Assembly (NCBI GenBank): GCA_030446945.1
Contig: JAUJMI010000070.1
Location: 1 to 11,594 of the forward strand
Origin: Longimicrobium sp.
GTDB taxonomy: Bacteria > Gemmatimonadota > Gemmatimonadetes > Longimicrobiales > Longimicrobiaceae
Direction of reading: 5' to 3'
DNA length: 11,594 nucleotides
The notes under the pieces were generated by a model. The model saw nothing but the letters and a program-made list of their open reading frames with translations. It was not told where the DNA came from and did no database searches. Positions 5,852-11,594 of the stretch are shown here, piece by piece. Position 1 is the first letter of the stretch, and each line of letters begins with the position of its first letter. Both the position numbers and the translations under genes were made by a program.

Positions 5852-6775
5852 ATGGAAGTGCTGCACACGGAGGCGCCGGGGGTGGTGCGGGTGGACCTGC
5901 GCTGGATGGGGATGGCGAAGCAGGTGGCCTCGTACCTGGTGTCGGACGGCGGCGAGCTGGCGGTGGTGGACTGCGGCCCGGGGAGCACGCTCGCCACGCT
6001 CCTGGACGGCGTGCGCGCGGCCGGTCACGATCCGGCCGCGATCGCGCACCTCCTCCTCACGCACGTGCACCTGGACCACGCGGGTGCGGCGGGCGCGCTC
6101 CTCCGCGCCGCGCCCCGTGCCCGCCTGTACGTGCATCCGCGCGGGGCTCGCCACCTCGCGGACCCCTCGCGCCTCCTCACCAGCGCCGCGCGCATCTACG
6201 GCGACCGCATGGAAGCGCTGTGGGGGACGATCCTCCCCGTTCCCGAGGAGCGCATGGCCGTGCTCCATGACGGTGACGAGGTGCGCGTGGGGCGGCGGAC
6301 GCTGCGCGCGCTCGACACGCCGGGCCACGCGGTGCACCACCACGCGTACCACGACCCGGATGCCGGCCTCCTCTTCAGCGGCGACGCCGGGGGCATCCGC
6401 CTGGACGGCGCGCCCTACGTGCGCCCGCCCACCCCGCCGCCGGACATCGACGTCCCCGCCTGGCGCCGGAGCATCGCGCGGATGCGGGAGGTGGGCGCAC
6501 ACGCCATCCTCCCCGCGCATTTTGGCGGGGCGGGGGATGTGGCGTGGCACCTGGATGACCTGGAGGCGCGCCTGGCCGGCTGGGATGCCTGGTCCGCCCG
6601 CGAGCTCGCGGCGGGCGCGGACCTCGCGTCGCTCACCGAGGCCCTCCGCCGCAAGGCCCACGCCGAGGTCGTGGCCGCCACCGGAAGCGACGAGCTGGCC
6701 CGGGCGTACGAGGCCGCCGTGCCCACGGAGATGATGGCGGCTGGGCTCCTGCGGTACCGGCAGGTGCACGGCTGA
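5852..6775 (+). CDS. Metallo-beta-lactamase-fold hydrolase
   Basis: This is a 307-residue protein with the full set of metallo-beta-lactamase superfamily metal ligands. They are HVHLDH (71-76, after VVDCGPG at 39-44), H159 in DTPGHAVHH, D178 in FSGDAGG, and H223 in LPAHFGG. This pattern fits two-zinc hydrolases of the glyoxalase II/MBL-fold type. The Leu- and Ala-rich C-terminal extension (about 228-307) is helical and likely caps the active site. The substrate cannot be told from sequence; thioesters and lactones are typical of the family. There is no signal peptide, so it is probably cytoplasmic. The start at 5852 gives MEVLHTEAPGVVRVDL, the usual first strand. GGAG sites at 5836-5839 and 5843-5846 precede it. 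An earlier in-frame ATG at 5777 would add 25 unlikely residues, several of them Cys. The gene is monocistronic or loosely followed by the HD gene 154 bases on. Confidence 0.9.
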   Translation: MEVLHTEAPGVVRVDLRWMGMAKQVASYLVSDGGELAVVDCGPGSTLATLLDGVRAAGHDPAAIAHLLLTHVHLDHAGAAGALLRAAPRARLYVHPRGARHLADPSRLLTSAARIYGDRMEALWGTILPVPEERMAVLHDGDEVRVGRRTLRALDTPGHAVHHHAYHDPDAGLLFSGDAGGIRLDGAPYVRPPTPPPDIDVPAWRRSIARMREVGAHAILPAHFGGAGDVAWHLDDLEARLAGWDAWSARELAAGADLASLTEALRRKAHAEVVAATGSDELARAYEAAVPTEMMAAGLLRYRQVHG

Positions 6776-6837
6776 CCAGCGCGAGAAGTCCGGCGCCACC
6801 CATCCGGTCCCCGGCGAAGCCGCGTAGAACTTGCATG

Positions 6838-6859
6838 ACACCGCATTCCCGGGCGGTGT
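6838..6859 (+). promoter_or_regulatory. Inverted repeat upstream of the HD gene
   Basis: ACACCGC (6838-6844) pairs with GCGGTGT (6853-6859) around an eight-base centre. It sits between the hydrolase stop and the HD gene start, 70 bases before ATG 6930. It could be an operator or a weak terminator for the hydrolase gene. No T-run follows. Confidence 0.3.
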
Positions 6860-6929
6860 TGGCCGCTGCTGCCGCAGATAAGGAGCCGCGGGCGCCCGGG
6901 TCGCACCACACCCTCCACCACGGTACCCG

Positions 6930-8282
6930 ATGCTCCTGGCGCCCGACAGCATTCCGCTCTCCGAGGTGATCTCCGCGCTCTCGTCGGCGCTGGACATCAC
7001 CGAAGGGCAGCCGGAAGGGCACGCGGTGCGGAGCTGCCTGCTGGGGATGCGGGTGGCGTGCGAGATCGGCCTGGGGGCGGAAGAGCGGTCGCACCTCTTC
7101 TACGCGCTTCTCCTCAAGGACCTGGGGTGCTCCAGCAACGCGGCCCGCACCTGCGCCCTCTTCGCCGCCGACGACCTCCAGGTAAAGCGCACCTGGAAGA
7201 CGACCGACTGGTCCAACTCGTGGGAAGCCTTTCTTCACGTAGCCCGCAATGCCGAGCAGAACGGCTCTCCGCTGGCCCGGGCGAGACGGGTGCTCTCCTT
7301 CGCCTTCGCCGGGCCCGTGGGCACCGAGCTCGTGCAGACGCGGTGCGAGCGCGGCGCCGACATCGCCAGGATGCTGGAGCTGGCCGAGTCCACGGCCGAC
7401 GCGATCCGCGCGCTGGACGAGCACTGGGACGGCGGCGGCAAGCCGGATGGAATCCGGGGGAACGACATCCCCCTCCTGGCCCGCATCGCCTCGCTGGCCC
7501 AGACCACGGACATCTTCCTCACCGCGTACGGCCAGGAGGCGGCGCTCGCCGTCGCGCGCGAGCGGGCGGGCCGCTGGTTCGATCCGGAGCTGGTGAGGGC
7601 GCTGGAGACCACCCGGACGGACACGTCGTTCTGGGCGCGGCTGCACGCGCCCGACCTGCGCGCCGACGTGGCCGCGGTGGAGCCGGCCGACCGGGTGCTG
7701 GTGGCCGACGACGCCCGCCTGGACCGCATCGCCGAGGCGTTCGCCCGCGTGATCGACTTCAAGAGCCCCTACACCTTCCGCCACTCGGAAGGGGTGGCCG
7801 AGTACGCCGTCGCCACGGCGCGGGTGCTCGGCTTCGCGCCGGGCGAGCTGCGCGACCTGCGGCGCGCGGCTCTCCTCCACGACATCGGCAAGCTGGGAGT
7901 CTCCAACTGCATCCTGGACAAGCCGGGGCGCCTGACGGACGCCGAGATGGAGGTGGTGCGCCGCCATCCGCGCTATACGGAGAGTATCCTGGCGCGGGTC
8001 GCGCGTTTTCGGGATCTCGCCGTAGTGGCCGGGGGGCACCACGAGCGGATGGACGGGCGGGGCTATCACCGCGGGGTTCCGGCCGGTACCCTTCCCGCCG
8101 GCGCCCGCATCCTTGCCGTCGCGGACGTGTGCGAGGCGCTGTCCGCCGCCCGCCCGTACCGCGACGGGCTTCCCATGGACGAGGTCCTGCGCATCATGAG
8201 GAACGAGGTGGGGCCGGGCCTCTGCCCGGAAAGCTTCGCCGCGCTGGAGGCGGCCCTCCCTTCCCTCGTACCGGCCGAATGA
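6930..8282 (+). CDS. Tandem HD / HD-GYP-type phosphohydrolase
   Basis: This 450-residue protein is built from two HD-like halves. The C-terminal half (about 260-430) has the HD-GYP pattern: H285 in FRHSEGVAEYA, LLHDIGKLGV with H317 and D318, HP at 346-347, HH at 370-371, DGRGYH at 375-380, and D399 in ILAVADVCEALSA. HD-GYP domains hydrolyse the second messenger cyclic-di-GMP, with the HD residues and later histidines binding metal. The motif here is GYH rather than GYP, so activity toward cyclic-di-GMP is likely but not certain. The N-terminal half (about 20-225) mirrors the layout (EGHAVRSCLLGMRVA, LLKDLG in place of LLHDIG, EHWDGGGKPDG, RIASLAQTTDIF) but has lost the catalytic His. It may be a regulatory or dimerising pseudo-domain. 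There is no transmembrane or receiver domain. ATG 6930 has no Shine-Dalgarno nearby, and no other in-frame start is close. Confidence 0.88.
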   Translation: MLLAPDSIPLSEVISALSSALDITEGQPEGHAVRSCLLGMRVACEIGLGAEERSHLFYALLLKDLGCSSNAARTCALFAADDLQVKRTWKTTDWSNSWEAFLHVARNAEQNGSPLARARRVLSFAFAGPVGTELVQTRCERGADIARMLELAESTADAIRALDEHWDGGGKPDGIRGNDIPLLARIASLAQTTDIFLTAYGQEAALAVARERAGRWFDPELVRALETTRTDTSFWARLHAPDLRADVAAVEPADRVLVADDARLDRIAEAFARVIDFKSPYTFRHSEGVAEYAVATARVLGFAPGELRDLRRAALLHDIGKLGVSNCILDKPGRLTDAEMEVVRRHPRYTESILARVARFRDLAVVAGGHHERMDGRGYHRGVPAGTLPAGARILAVADVCEALSAARPYRDGLPMDEVLRIMRNEVGPGLCPESFAALEAALPSLVPAE

Positions 8283-8377
8283 TTTTCCGGCGCGTTCGGG
8301 GGGCGCTCCCTTGTCGGCGGCGCCACGCGGTCCCACGGTCCGGCGCCTGTATCCCGTCCCGCTTGCAGGGGAGGGGC

Positions 8378-8400
8378 GCGCACGGCAAATTCTCGTGCGC
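8378..8400 (+). terminator. Hairpin after the HD gene
   Basis: GCGCACG (8378-8384) pairs with CGTGCGC (8394-8400) around GCAAATTCT. It lies 96 bases after the stop of the HD gene and before the promoter candidate at 8467. No T-run follows, so a terminator role rests on position only. Confidence 0.3.
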
Positions 8401-8466
8401 ACGCGCCTGACCCGGACCGCCCCGCCCGCGCCCGGCGGCCGGGAACAGGTGGCGCGGAAGCCGGGG

Positions 8467-8494
8467 TAGACACCGCGCGGGCGCGGTGTATTAT
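8467..8494 (+). promoter_or_regulatory. Sigma70-type promoter candidate for the tonB operon
   Basis: TAGACA (8467-8472) matches the -35 consensus TTGACA at five of six positions. It is followed after 16 bases by TATTAT (8489-8494), which matches TATAAT at five of six. The TA-rich run TATTATTATT stands out in very GC-rich surroundings. Transcription would start near 8501, giving a leader of about 327 bases before tonB. Confidence 0.5.
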
Positions 8495-8578
8495 TATTCG
8501 TCCGCTGGATTGGAAATGCGGGGCCTGGAAAATGCCGTGCGGGTAGGGTGGAAGGGAAAATCCATGGGGTGCCGGTGC

Positions 8579-8609
8579 TTGACAGCCGCGAACACGCCGT
8601 GCACCTTTG
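8579..8609 (+). promoter_or_regulatory. Alternative promoter element TTGACA
   Basis: A perfect TTGACA lies at 8579-8584. At the usual spacing the -10 region reads CACCTT (8602-8607), a poor match to TATAAT. This could be a second start for the tonB operon or a site needing an activator. It is weaker overall than the pair at 8467-8494. Confidence 0.25.
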
Positions 8610-8827
8610 GAAACCTGAACAGAGACCCCGACTAGCGTCAGCGCGTCCTGAGCCCCGCGGCCTTCGCAGAGTGCCCTTGCGGCGGGTACGAGGCGGAGTT
8701 TCGATCTGACGTTCGCTGCGGAGCCGGTCAGAAATCCGAGCGACCGTTCGTTCAGGAAGACAACAGGACCGCGCAAGGTCCTCGGCGCCAGCGGGCGGCG
8801 CCACGGCGATCCACACGGAGGGACGGA

Positions 8828-9601
8828 ATGTTCAACAAGCTGGTCGCATCCGGCGGAGCGAAGAAGAGCTTCTGGACGGCCAAGACCGTCGCAGCCTCGG
8901 TCGCCCTCCATGGGCTGCTCGTCGCGGGCGCGGTCGCGGCCAACCAGGGGTACGACCCCACCGCCAAGAAGGACGAGGAGCTCGTCGACTTCATGGAGAT
9001 GGAGGAGAACAAGCCGGAGGAGCCGAAGCCGGAAGAGCCGAAGCCGGAAGAGCCCGAGCCGCCCCCTCCGGAGCCCGAGAAGGCCGCTCCCCCCGTGGTG
9101 AAGGGGTTCCAGGAGCTCCAGCCCCCGAAGGAGGCGCCCAAGGACATCCCGGCCGTGGACCCCAACCAGCAGGCGGTCAAGGCCGAGGACTTCACCGGCC
9201 AGGGGAAGGCCGGCGGCGTGGCGGAGGGCGTGGAGAAGGGCGTGGCGCAGAGCACGGTGGAGCGCGAGACGCCGCCGGACCAGGGCGTGTACGACATCTC
9301 GGCCGTGGAAGTCCGCCCGGAGCTGAGCAACCGCAGCGACGTGGGCCGGGCGCTGGAGCGGAACTACCCGCCGCTGCTGCGTGACGCGGGCGTCGGTGGC
9401 ACGGTCACCCTCAGCTTCCGCGTGAACGAGGACGGCCGGGTGGACCCCACGAGCATCTCCGTGGTCTCCAGTGACAACGAGCAGTTCTCCGACGCCGCCA
9501 AGAAGGTGGTGGAGCGCATGCGCTTCCGCCCGGCCAAGGTGAACGGTCGCGCGGTGAAGGTGCTGGTGTCGCTCCCCGTGACCTTCCAGCCGCAGTCGTG
9601 A
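8828..9601 (+). CDS. tonB: TonB-family energy transducer
   Basis: This 257-residue protein has the three-part TonB layout. One N-terminal transmembrane helix (about 19-38) contains S24 and H28 in the SxxxH spacing known to be essential in E. coli TonB. A Pro/Glu/Lys-rich periplasm-spanning segment (about 62-108) follows, with three KPEEP repeats. The C-terminal TonB domain (about 165-255) includes ERNYPPLLRDAGVGGTVTLS, the VNEDGRV turn, and the closing MRFRPAKVNGRAVKVLVSLP strand region. The protein takes energy from the ExbB-ExbD proton channel in the inner membrane and delivers it to outer-membrane receptors. The start is supported by GGAGG at 8817-8821, six bases before ATG. It heads the cluster with exbB 158 bases downstream. 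Which receptors it serves is not visible here. TolA-like or motility-related use is possible but less likely. Confidence 0.93.
   Translation: MFNKLVASGGAKKSFWTAKTVAASVALHGLLVAGAVAANQGYDPTAKKDEELVDFMEMEENKPEEPKPEEPKPEEPEPPPPEPEKAAPPVVKGFQELQPPKEAPKDIPAVDPNQQAVKAEDFTGQGKAGGVAEGVEKGVAQSTVERETPPDQGVYDISAVEVRPELSNRSDVGRALERNYPPLLRDAGVGGTVTLSFRVNEDGRVDPTSISVVSSDNEQFSDAAKKVVERMRFRPAKVNGRAVKVLVSLPVTFQPQS
9011..9055 (+). repeat. Three 15-base repeats in the TonB spacer
   Basis: Three nearly identical 15-base units (AAGCCGGAAGAGCCG type) encode KPEEP repeats at residues 62-76 of TonB. Units two and three differ at one base and unit one differs at one other. Copy changes would lengthen or shorten the periplasmic spacer without a frameshift. 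Confidence 0.85.
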
Positions 9602-9759
9602 GCCGCGGCGGGGTCTGAAGATGGAAGCGGCCGGCGCTTGACGGGGGCGGCCGCGGCAGGGCGGAGGAAGGGCGGCGCGGCGCGGGCGGCGCCGCGAACC
9701 GAGGTCAACCGGAAACACTCTTAGTGAAGCGCGTCCCGCGCGGAGGAGAAGCCAAGCCA
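9602..9759 (+). promoter_or_regulatory. Spacer between tonB and exbB with hairpin
   Basis: This 158-base gap is long for genes in one operon. A seven-pair stem, GCGGCGC (9672-9678) with GCGCCGC (9689-9695), lies in it. Near its end is GGAGGAG (9742-9748), 11 bases before the exbB ATG. The hairpin may adjust the TonB-to-ExbB/ExbD ratio, or exbB may have its own promoter. No clear -35/-10 pair is visible. Confidence 0.35.
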
Positions 9760-10470
9760 ATGTCTTTCTCGATTGCTGAGATCTGGGCCGATACCGGATG
9801 GTTGAACCGGGGCATCGTGATCCTGCTCCTGCTCATGAGCGTGCTGTCGCTCTCGGTGGCCGTGGCCAAGTGGCTCCGCTTCCGCAAGATGGCCACCGCC
9901 ACCCGCGCGTTCGCCCCCGCCTTCTCGCAGGCGCTGGAGCAGGACAACATCGCCGAGGCGCTGGCCACGGCCGACCAGTACCCCAACTCGCACGTGGCCC
10001 GCGTGCTCGGCGAGTCGCTGCGCGAGGTGGCCCCGCTGCTGGACGACCCACGCGCCGCCGGCGCCGCCATCAACTCGGCCGAGCGGTCGGTGGAGCGCGA
10101 GCAGATCCTGCTGGCCAACGACCTGAAGAGCGGGCTCGGCCTGCTGGCCACCATCGGCGCCACCGCGCCGTTCGTGGGGCTGCTGGGCACCACGCTCGGC
10201 ATCGTGAACGCCTTTATGGGCATGGCGTCGCAGGGCGGCGGCCTCGAGGCCGTGTCGTCCGGTATCGCCGAGGCGCTCATCGCCACGGCCATCGGCCTGA
10301 TCGCCGCCATCCCGGCGGTGTGGCTGTACAACTACTTCACCTCCAAGCTGGACACGCTCTTCTCGGAGCTGGCCTACGCCGGCCGTGAGATGATCGACTG
10401 GATGATGACCCGCCAGGCCAAGCGCGACCTGGGGATCACCACGCGCAACGCTCCCGCGTACGGAGACTGA
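9760..10470 (+). CDS. exbB: ExbB/MotA/TolQ-family proton channel protein
   Basis: This 236-residue inner-membrane protein has the three-helix ExbB layout. Helix 1 is near residues 17-38 (GIVILLLLMSVLSLSVAVAKW). A long cytoplasmic stretch follows with the SxAERSVEREQ-type segment (106-115). Helix 2 is near 125-155 (LGLLATIGATAPFVGLLGTTLGIVNAF) and helix 3 near 170-193 (EALIATAIGLIAAIPAVWLYNYF). The motifs APFVGLLGTTLGI and EALIATAIGL are family hallmarks, and polar Thr residues in helices 2 and 3 line the proton path. It forms the pentameric channel that holds ExbD and powers TonB. ATG 9760 is preferred. It follows GGAGGAG, and a GTG at 9724 in the same frame would add a basic, non-conserved 12-residue lead. 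The exbD gene follows after three bases, so the two are co-translated. Confidence 0.94.
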   Translation: MSFSIAEIWADTGWLNRGIVILLLLMSVLSLSVAVAKWLRFRKMATATRAFAPAFSQALEQDNIAEALATADQYPNSHVARVLGESLREVAPLLDDPRAAGAAINSAERSVEREQILLANDLKSGLGLLATIGATAPFVGLLGTTLGIVNAFMGMASQGGGLEAVSSGIAEALIATAIGLIAAIPAVWLYNYFTSKLDTLFSELAYAGREMIDWMMTRQAKRDLGITTRNAPAYGD

Positions 10471-10473
10471 GTC

Positions 10474-10941
10474 ATGGCAGGAACCAGGCTGGGCGGCGAT
10501 GCCGCTTTCGGCGGGTCGGCCGTCCCGAGGGTCGCGGGCGGCGGCTCGGACGTGACGGCCGACATCAACGTCACGCCGATGATCGACGTGATGCTGGTGC
10601 TCCTGATCATCTTCATGGTGGTCACCCCCGCGCTCGCCTTCGAGGCCAAGCTCCCGAAGGCGAAGACGGCGGCGCCGGAGAAGGAGGAGCGGGTCACGCT
10701 GGGCATCGACAAGCAGGGGAAGTTCTTTGTCGATGACAAGCCCGTTTCCGACGCGGAGCTGGAGAACCGCCTCCGCGAGGCGTACGCCAAGCGTCCGGAC
10801 GACCACGTCCTGTACCTGAAGGCGGACGACAACTCGAAGTACTCGCGCACGCTCACCGCCATCACGGCGGCCAGCAACGCGGGGGTGCGGCGGATCGGCG
10901 CGATCACGGAGATGCCCAAGGGCGCTCCCATTGCCAAGTAA
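10474..10941 (+). CDS. exbD: ExbD/TolR-family protein, first copy
   Basis: This 155-residue protein has a short Gly-rich cytoplasmic tail (1-28) and a single transmembrane helix opened by DINVTPMIDVMLVLLIIFMV (30-49). That helix carries D38, equivalent to the proton-carrying Asp of E. coli ExbD. A periplasmic domain (about 60-150) has the VTLGIDKQGKFFVDDKPV strand pair and the VLYLKADDNSKYSRTLTAIT helix typical of ExbD. With ExbB it converts proton flow into movement. GGAG at 10462-10465, inside the end of exbB, lies eight bases before the ATG, and the gap to exbB is only three bases. It differs clearly from the second copy, which lies 12 bases downstream. Confidence 0.93.
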   Translation: MAGTRLGGDAAFGGSAVPRVAGGGSDVTADINVTPMIDVMLVLLIIFMVVTPALAFEAKLPKAKTAAPEKEERVTLGIDKQGKFFVDDKPVSDAELENRLREAYAKRPDDHVLYLKADDNSKYSRTLTAITAASNAGVRRIGAITEMPKGAPIAK

Positions 10942-10953
10942 GGAGGGTCTACC

Positions 10954-11409
10954 ATGGGAATGGGAGTAGGCGGTTCCAAGGGCGGCGCCATGAACGAGAT
11001 CAACATGACGCCGATGATCGACGTGCTCCTGGTGCTGCTCATCATCTTCATGGTGGTGCAGCAGGGCCTTCAGCGCGGCGTGTCGGTGCAGATCCCCCCC
11101 CCGCCGGAGCAGAACCAGGTGGCGCAGCAGCCGCCTGACGACCAGCAGATCGTGCTGGAGGTGAAGCCGGGCCCGGTGTTCGCCATCAACCAGCAGCCGG
11201 TGGAGGCGGCGGCGCTGGAGGGGCGGCTGCGGGAGATCTTCGCGCAGCGCAACCGCAAGGTGATCTTCGTCAAGGGCGAGGACGACCTGACCTACAAGGA
11301 CGTGATCCGGGCGGTGGACGCTTCGCGCGCGGCGGGGATCACCATCGTGGGCCTGGTGCCCCGCCCGACGGTGGGTCCGGCGACGGTCACCCCGGCGCCG
11401 GGGCAGTAA
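10954..11409 (+). CDS. exbD: ExbD/TolR-family protein, second copy
   Basis: This 151-residue ExbD-like protein has a short Gly/Met-rich start, then NEINMTPMIDVLLVLLIIFM (14-33) with the conserved Asp at D23. The periplasmic domain includes VLEVKPGPVFAINQQPVE (67-84) and VIFVKGEDDLTYKDVIRAVD (103-122). A Pro/Gln-rich insert (IPPPPEQNQVAQQPPDD, about 47-63) separates helix and domain and is absent from the first copy. A Pro-rich tail closes the protein. AGGAGGG at 10941-10947 overlaps the previous stop and lies seven bases before ATG, a strong site. The two copies are divergent, which suggests that they specialise or form a mixed ExbD dimer in the channel. The third copy is 89 bases downstream. 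Confidence 0.93.
   Translation: MGMGVGGSKGGAMNEINMTPMIDVLLVLLIIFMVVQQGLQRGVSVQIPPPPEQNQVAQQPPDDQQIVLEVKPGPVFAINQQPVEAAALEGRLREIFAQRNRKVIFVKGEDDLTYKDVIRAVDASRAAGITIVGLVPRPTVGPATVTPAPGQ
10998..11052 (+). repeat. 55-base exact direct repeat, unit A (in second exbD)
   Basis: Bases 10998-11052 are identical to 11540-11594. They encode the transmembrane segment of ExbD. The match may extend past the window end at unit B. The units are 542 bases apart. Confidence 0.9.
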
Positions 11410-11433
11410 GAACGGAAGGACAGAGTCTCCATG

Positions 11434-11460
11434 GAACCGGCCGCCTCGCGCGGCCGGTTC
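11434..11460 (+). terminator. Strong hairpin between second and third exbD
   Basis: GAACCGGCCGC (11434-11444) pairs perfectly with GCGGCCGGTTC (11450-11460) around CTCGC. It lies 24 bases after the stop of the second exbD and 38 before the next ATG. The bases that follow, TGTCTCC, include some T but no run. It may end part of the transcripts or protect their 3' ends, lowering expression of the third exbD. It has the shape of a GC-rich intrinsic terminator and is the best such candidate in the window. Confidence 0.45.
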
Positions 11461-11498
11461 TGTCTCCGCCCCGTTCCTCTCCACGCGGAGGTGTCGTC

Positions 11499-11594
11499 AT
11501 GGCCATGACCACGGGCAGGCGCGGCGGGCACGTCTCGGCGATCAACATGACGCCGATGATCGACGTGCTCCTGGTGCTGCTCATCATCTTCATG
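11499..11594 (+). CDS. exbD: ExbD/TolR-family protein, third copy (partial, runs off the end)
   Basis: The frame from ATG 11499 is open to the window edge and gives 32 residues. A short basic start (MAMTTGRRGGHVSA) is followed by INMTPMIDVLLVLLIIFM with the conserved Asp at D22. This is the transmembrane signature of ExbD. GGAG at 11487-11490 lies eight bases before the ATG. From 11540 to the end, 55 bases are identical to the same part of the second exbD, pointing to recent duplication or gene conversion. The periplasmic domain lies outside the window, so it is not known whether the copy is intact. Confidence 0.85.
   Translation, partial: MAMTTGRRGGHVSAINMTPMIDVLLVLLIIFM
11540..11594 (+). 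repeat. 55-base exact direct repeat, unit B (in third exbD)
   Basis: This is identical to 10998-11052 over its whole visible length. Protein conservation alone does not require identical codons over 18 residues, and the first exbD differs at many third positions in the same segment. Confidence 0.9.

Larger units (their letters stand above)
8283..8827. other. Long gap holding promoter and leader of the tonB operon
   Basis: I see no convincing gene in this 545-base gap. A seven-pair stem (8378-8384 with 8394-8400) lies about 95 bases past the HD stop, around an AT-rich loop, and may be a weak terminator. A sigma70-type promoter candidate follows at 8467-8494. The remaining 330 or so bases would be an untranslated leader. 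It contains the paired segments 8705-8710/8727-8732 (TCTGAC/GTCAGA) and 8765-8770/8777-8782 (AGGACC/GGTCCT). An ATG at 8516 opens a 39-codon frame ending at 8635, with no strong ribosome binding site and no recognisable product. Confidence 0.5.

Noticed and set aside
4600..6270. A 556-codon open frame on the + strand
   Set aside because: It overlaps the RDD/SpoIIM gene on the other strand and the hydrolase gene out of frame. It crosses the intergenic region without any protein-like motif.
8516..8635. A 39-codon gene in the tonB leader
   Set aside because: It has no strong ribosome binding site and no recognisable sequence, and such frames are common by chance. It is mentioned only as part of the leader.
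6633..8816. A 727-codon open frame on the - strand
   Set aside because: It is antisense to the well-supported HD gene and runs through intergenic DNA. Its composition is that of a shadow frame.
8501..8827. Cobalamin or other known riboswitch before tonB
   Set aside because: I could not find the conserved boxes of any riboswitch class I know. Scattered short stems are not enough.
9724..9759. GTG start for exbB at 9724
   Set aside because: It would add 12 basic, non-conserved residues overlapping the Shine-Dalgarno at 9742-9748. ATG 9760 fits the family better.
9721..11484. A 587-codon open frame on the - strand
   Set aside because: It is antisense to exbB and two exbD genes. Its His-, Arg- and Leu-rich text has no domain, and the + strand genes have clear families and ribosome sites.

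Overview
The window is very GC-rich, with G or C in most third codon positions, so long spurious open frames run opposite most genes. I place it in a Gram-negative, outer-membrane bacterium because it holds a TonB energy transducer with ExbB and several ExbD proteins. The base composition, codon style and mix of genes would fit Gemmatimonadota (Longimicrobium-like), but that assignment is inference and no phylogenetic marker gene is present.

Left part (1-2400): a possible C-terminal tail of an upstream gene ends at 82. It is followed by a predicted lipoprotein with PQQ-type beta-propeller repeats (337-1518). Next comes the remnant of a second beta-propeller-like gene (about 1545-2289), which has no convincing start, is broken by one extra C in a CCC run at 1843-1845, and seems to have lost its stop. 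The + strand then carries an SPFH-domain protein with a C-terminal GYF_2-like domain (2397-3485).

Centre (3486-6775): a 367-base convergent gap holds palindromic repeats, including a perfect 25+25 base inverted repeat. On the - strand is a fused RDD plus SpoIIM-like membrane protein (5619-3853). A divergent intergenic region with two small inverted repeats separates it from a + strand metallo-beta-lactamase-fold hydrolase (5852-6775).

Right part (6776-11594): a tandem HD/HD-GYP protein (6930-8282) has a degenerate N-terminal half and a C-terminal half that keeps the metal ligands but reads GYH instead of GYP. A 545-base gap with a good sigma70-type promoter candidate leads into a proton-motive-force operon: tonB (8828-9601), exbB (9760-10470), exbD (10474-10941), a second exbD (10954-11409) and a third exbD (11499 to beyond the window end). 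In the known scheme, ExbB and ExbD form the inner-membrane proton channel, and TonB carries the energy across the periplasm to outer-membrane receptors. The unusual points are the three consecutive exbD genes and a 55-base exact repeat shared by the second and third. I see no tRNA, rRNA, CRISPR array, transposase or defence system.
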